From positions 1-15,130 of the forward strand of contig CAYOYK010000057.1 of NCBI GenBank assembly GCA_964408185.1: a DNA stretch of 15,130 nucleotides. Direction: 5' to 3'. Position numbers and translations under genes: made by a program. The notes under the pieces are model-generated. The model had not been told where the DNA came from. It made no database searches and saw nothing but the letters and a program-made list of their open reading frames with translations. Source of the DNA: CAYOYK01 sp964408185 (GTDB lineage: Bacteria; Bacillota; Clostridia; Christensenellales; Aristaeellaceae). Within the stretch, counting starts at the first letter, position 1; each line of letters opens with the position of its first letter. This document shows positions 14,328 to 15,130 of this stretch, one piece after another.

Positions 14328-15130
14328 ATGAATTTGGAAAGCTTGAACCCACAGCAACGCAAGGCGGCCCAGACGCTGGAAGGCCCGGTGCTGATTCTGG
14401 CGGGAGCCGGAAGCGGCAAGACCCGCGCGCTCACGTACCGCGTCGCTAATTTGATTGACAGCGGCGTTTCCCCGCAGAGCATTCTGGCGATCACATTCAC
14501 CAACAAGGCCGCCAAAGAAATGCGCGAGCGCATTACCGCGCTGGTCGGGGAACGCGGCGAGGCCGTTTGGGTAAGCACGTTCCACGCCTTTTGCGCCAAG
14601 GTTCTGCGCCGCGATATCGACAAGCTGGGCTACACGCGTTCCTTCACCATCTACGACGACGACGACCAAGCCTCCGTCATCAAGGATGTGCTCAAGCATG
14701 CCAACGTGGACGAAAAATCCTTTACCGTGCGCGAGATCAAGGGCGTGATTTCCGACGCGAAAAACAAGCTGCTCACGCCGGACGATTGGTTTGGCGCATC
14801 CGCCAAGGACTTTCACGCTCAGCAGCTGCACGATTTGTTCTGCGAGTACGAAAAGCGTCTACGCTCCGCCAACGCCCTCGATTTTGACGATCTGCTGGTG
14901 CGCACGCTGGAGCTGTTTGCCGATCATGCCCCCGTGCTGGAGAGCTACCGGAATCGCTTTGATTACGTGCATGTGGATGAATATCAGGATACCAACCTGG
15001 CCCAGTACCAGCTTGTCAAGCTGCTGACCGCCAAGAGCCGCAACCTGTGCGTCGTGGGCGACGACGATCAGTCCATCTACGGCTGGCGCGGCGCGGACAT
15101 CCGCAATATCCTTGACTTTGAAAAGGATTA
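14328..15130 (+). CDS. pcrA: ATP-dependent DNA helicase PcrA/UvrD (5' part, truncated by window edge)
   Basis: The first 267 residues of a superfamily 1 3'-5' DNA helicase are present, about a third of the usual 730-750. PcrA acts in nucleotide-excision repair, plasmid rolling-circle replication and removal of RecA filaments. Visible motifs are Q-motif LNPQQ (6-10), Walker A AGAGSGKT (25-32), Ia TFTNKAAKEM (56-65), Ib STFHAFC (83-89), II VDEYQDTN (216-223) and III GDDDQSIYGWRGA (244-256). The ATG at 14328 follows GAGGA at a spacing of seven. The frame is open to the right edge. PcrA and UvrD cannot be told apart from this part; PcrA is the usual name in Bacillota and fits the yerC linkage. 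Confidence 0.95.
   Translation, partial: MNLESLNPQQRKAAQTLEGPVLILAGAGSGKTRALTYRVANLIDSGVSPQSILAITFTNKAAKEMRERITALVGERGEAVWVSTFHAFCAKVLRRDIDKLGYTRSFTIYDDDDQASVIKDVLKHANVDEKSFTVREIKGVISDAKNKLLTPDDWFGASAKDFHAQQLHDLFCEYEKRLRSANALDFDDLLVRTLELFADHAPVLESYRNRFDYVHVDEYQDTNLAQYQLVKLLTAKSRNLCVVGDDDQSIYGWRGADIRNILDFEKD

Noticed and set aside
12872..14623. 583-codon open frame antisense to spoIIP, yerC and pcrA
   Set aside because: It crosses three well-supported plus-strand genes and the gaps between them, so it is an artefact of base composition.
1..15130. CRISPR arrays, tRNA or rRNA genes, insertion sequences, toxin-antitoxin or phage genes
   Set aside because: I looked on both strands and saw no regular repeats, cloverleaf genes, transposase motifs or terminal inverted repeats.

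Overview
The window looks like chromosomal DNA from a GC-rich (high 50s % GC by eye), endospore-forming Gram-positive bacterium of the Clostridia. The evidence is the order tig-clpP-clpX-lonB-lon-engB, a LonB of the sporulation type, a SpoIIP cell-wall hydrolase, a yerC-pcrA pair and strong AGGAGG-type ribosome binding sites. I cannot name the genus. Genes are packed tightly and no gap without a gene exceeds about 250 bases.

Left and centre (152-11793) are all on the minus strand, so they read from high to low coordinates. An MFS transporter gene and a small acidic protein gene (11793 to 9999) share a sigma-A-like promoter and an 11-base overlap. Next comes a protein-quality-control block (9853 to 1341): trigger factor with an unusual Lys/Ala/acidic tail, ClpP, ClpX, LonB (TTG start), Lon and the ribosome-assembly GTPase EngB. 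A GNAT-fold acetyltransferase gene (1276-152) ends the run, and a directional hairpin terminator follows it. Good -35/-10 promoters with 17-base spacers are visible before tig, lon, the GNAT gene and the MFS gene. A strong hairpin terminator separates clpX from lonB. The block therefore reads as tig-clpP-clpX, then lonB, then lon-engB, then the GNAT gene. Trigger factor folds nascent chains at the ribosome, ClpXP and Lon remove failed or regulated proteins, and membrane-anchored LonB probably serves the developing spore.

Right (12045-15130) is on the plus strand. A DUF1614 membrane protein is translationally coupled (ATGA overlap) to spoIIP, whose product degrades septal peptidoglycan during engulfment. 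After a hairpin and an extended -10 promoter come yerC (TrpR-like HTH regulator) and the start of pcrA (UvrD-family helicase), which runs off the window.

Most of this is conserved housekeeping and sporulation content. I found no defence island, mobile element, CRISPR array or clearly new system. The points most worth a second look are the 92-residue low-complexity tail on trigger factor, the two-membrane-segment SpoIIP coupled to DUF1614, the structured leaders of tig and lon, the C8 tract near the end of lonB, and the uncharacterised acidic protein coupled to the MFS gene.
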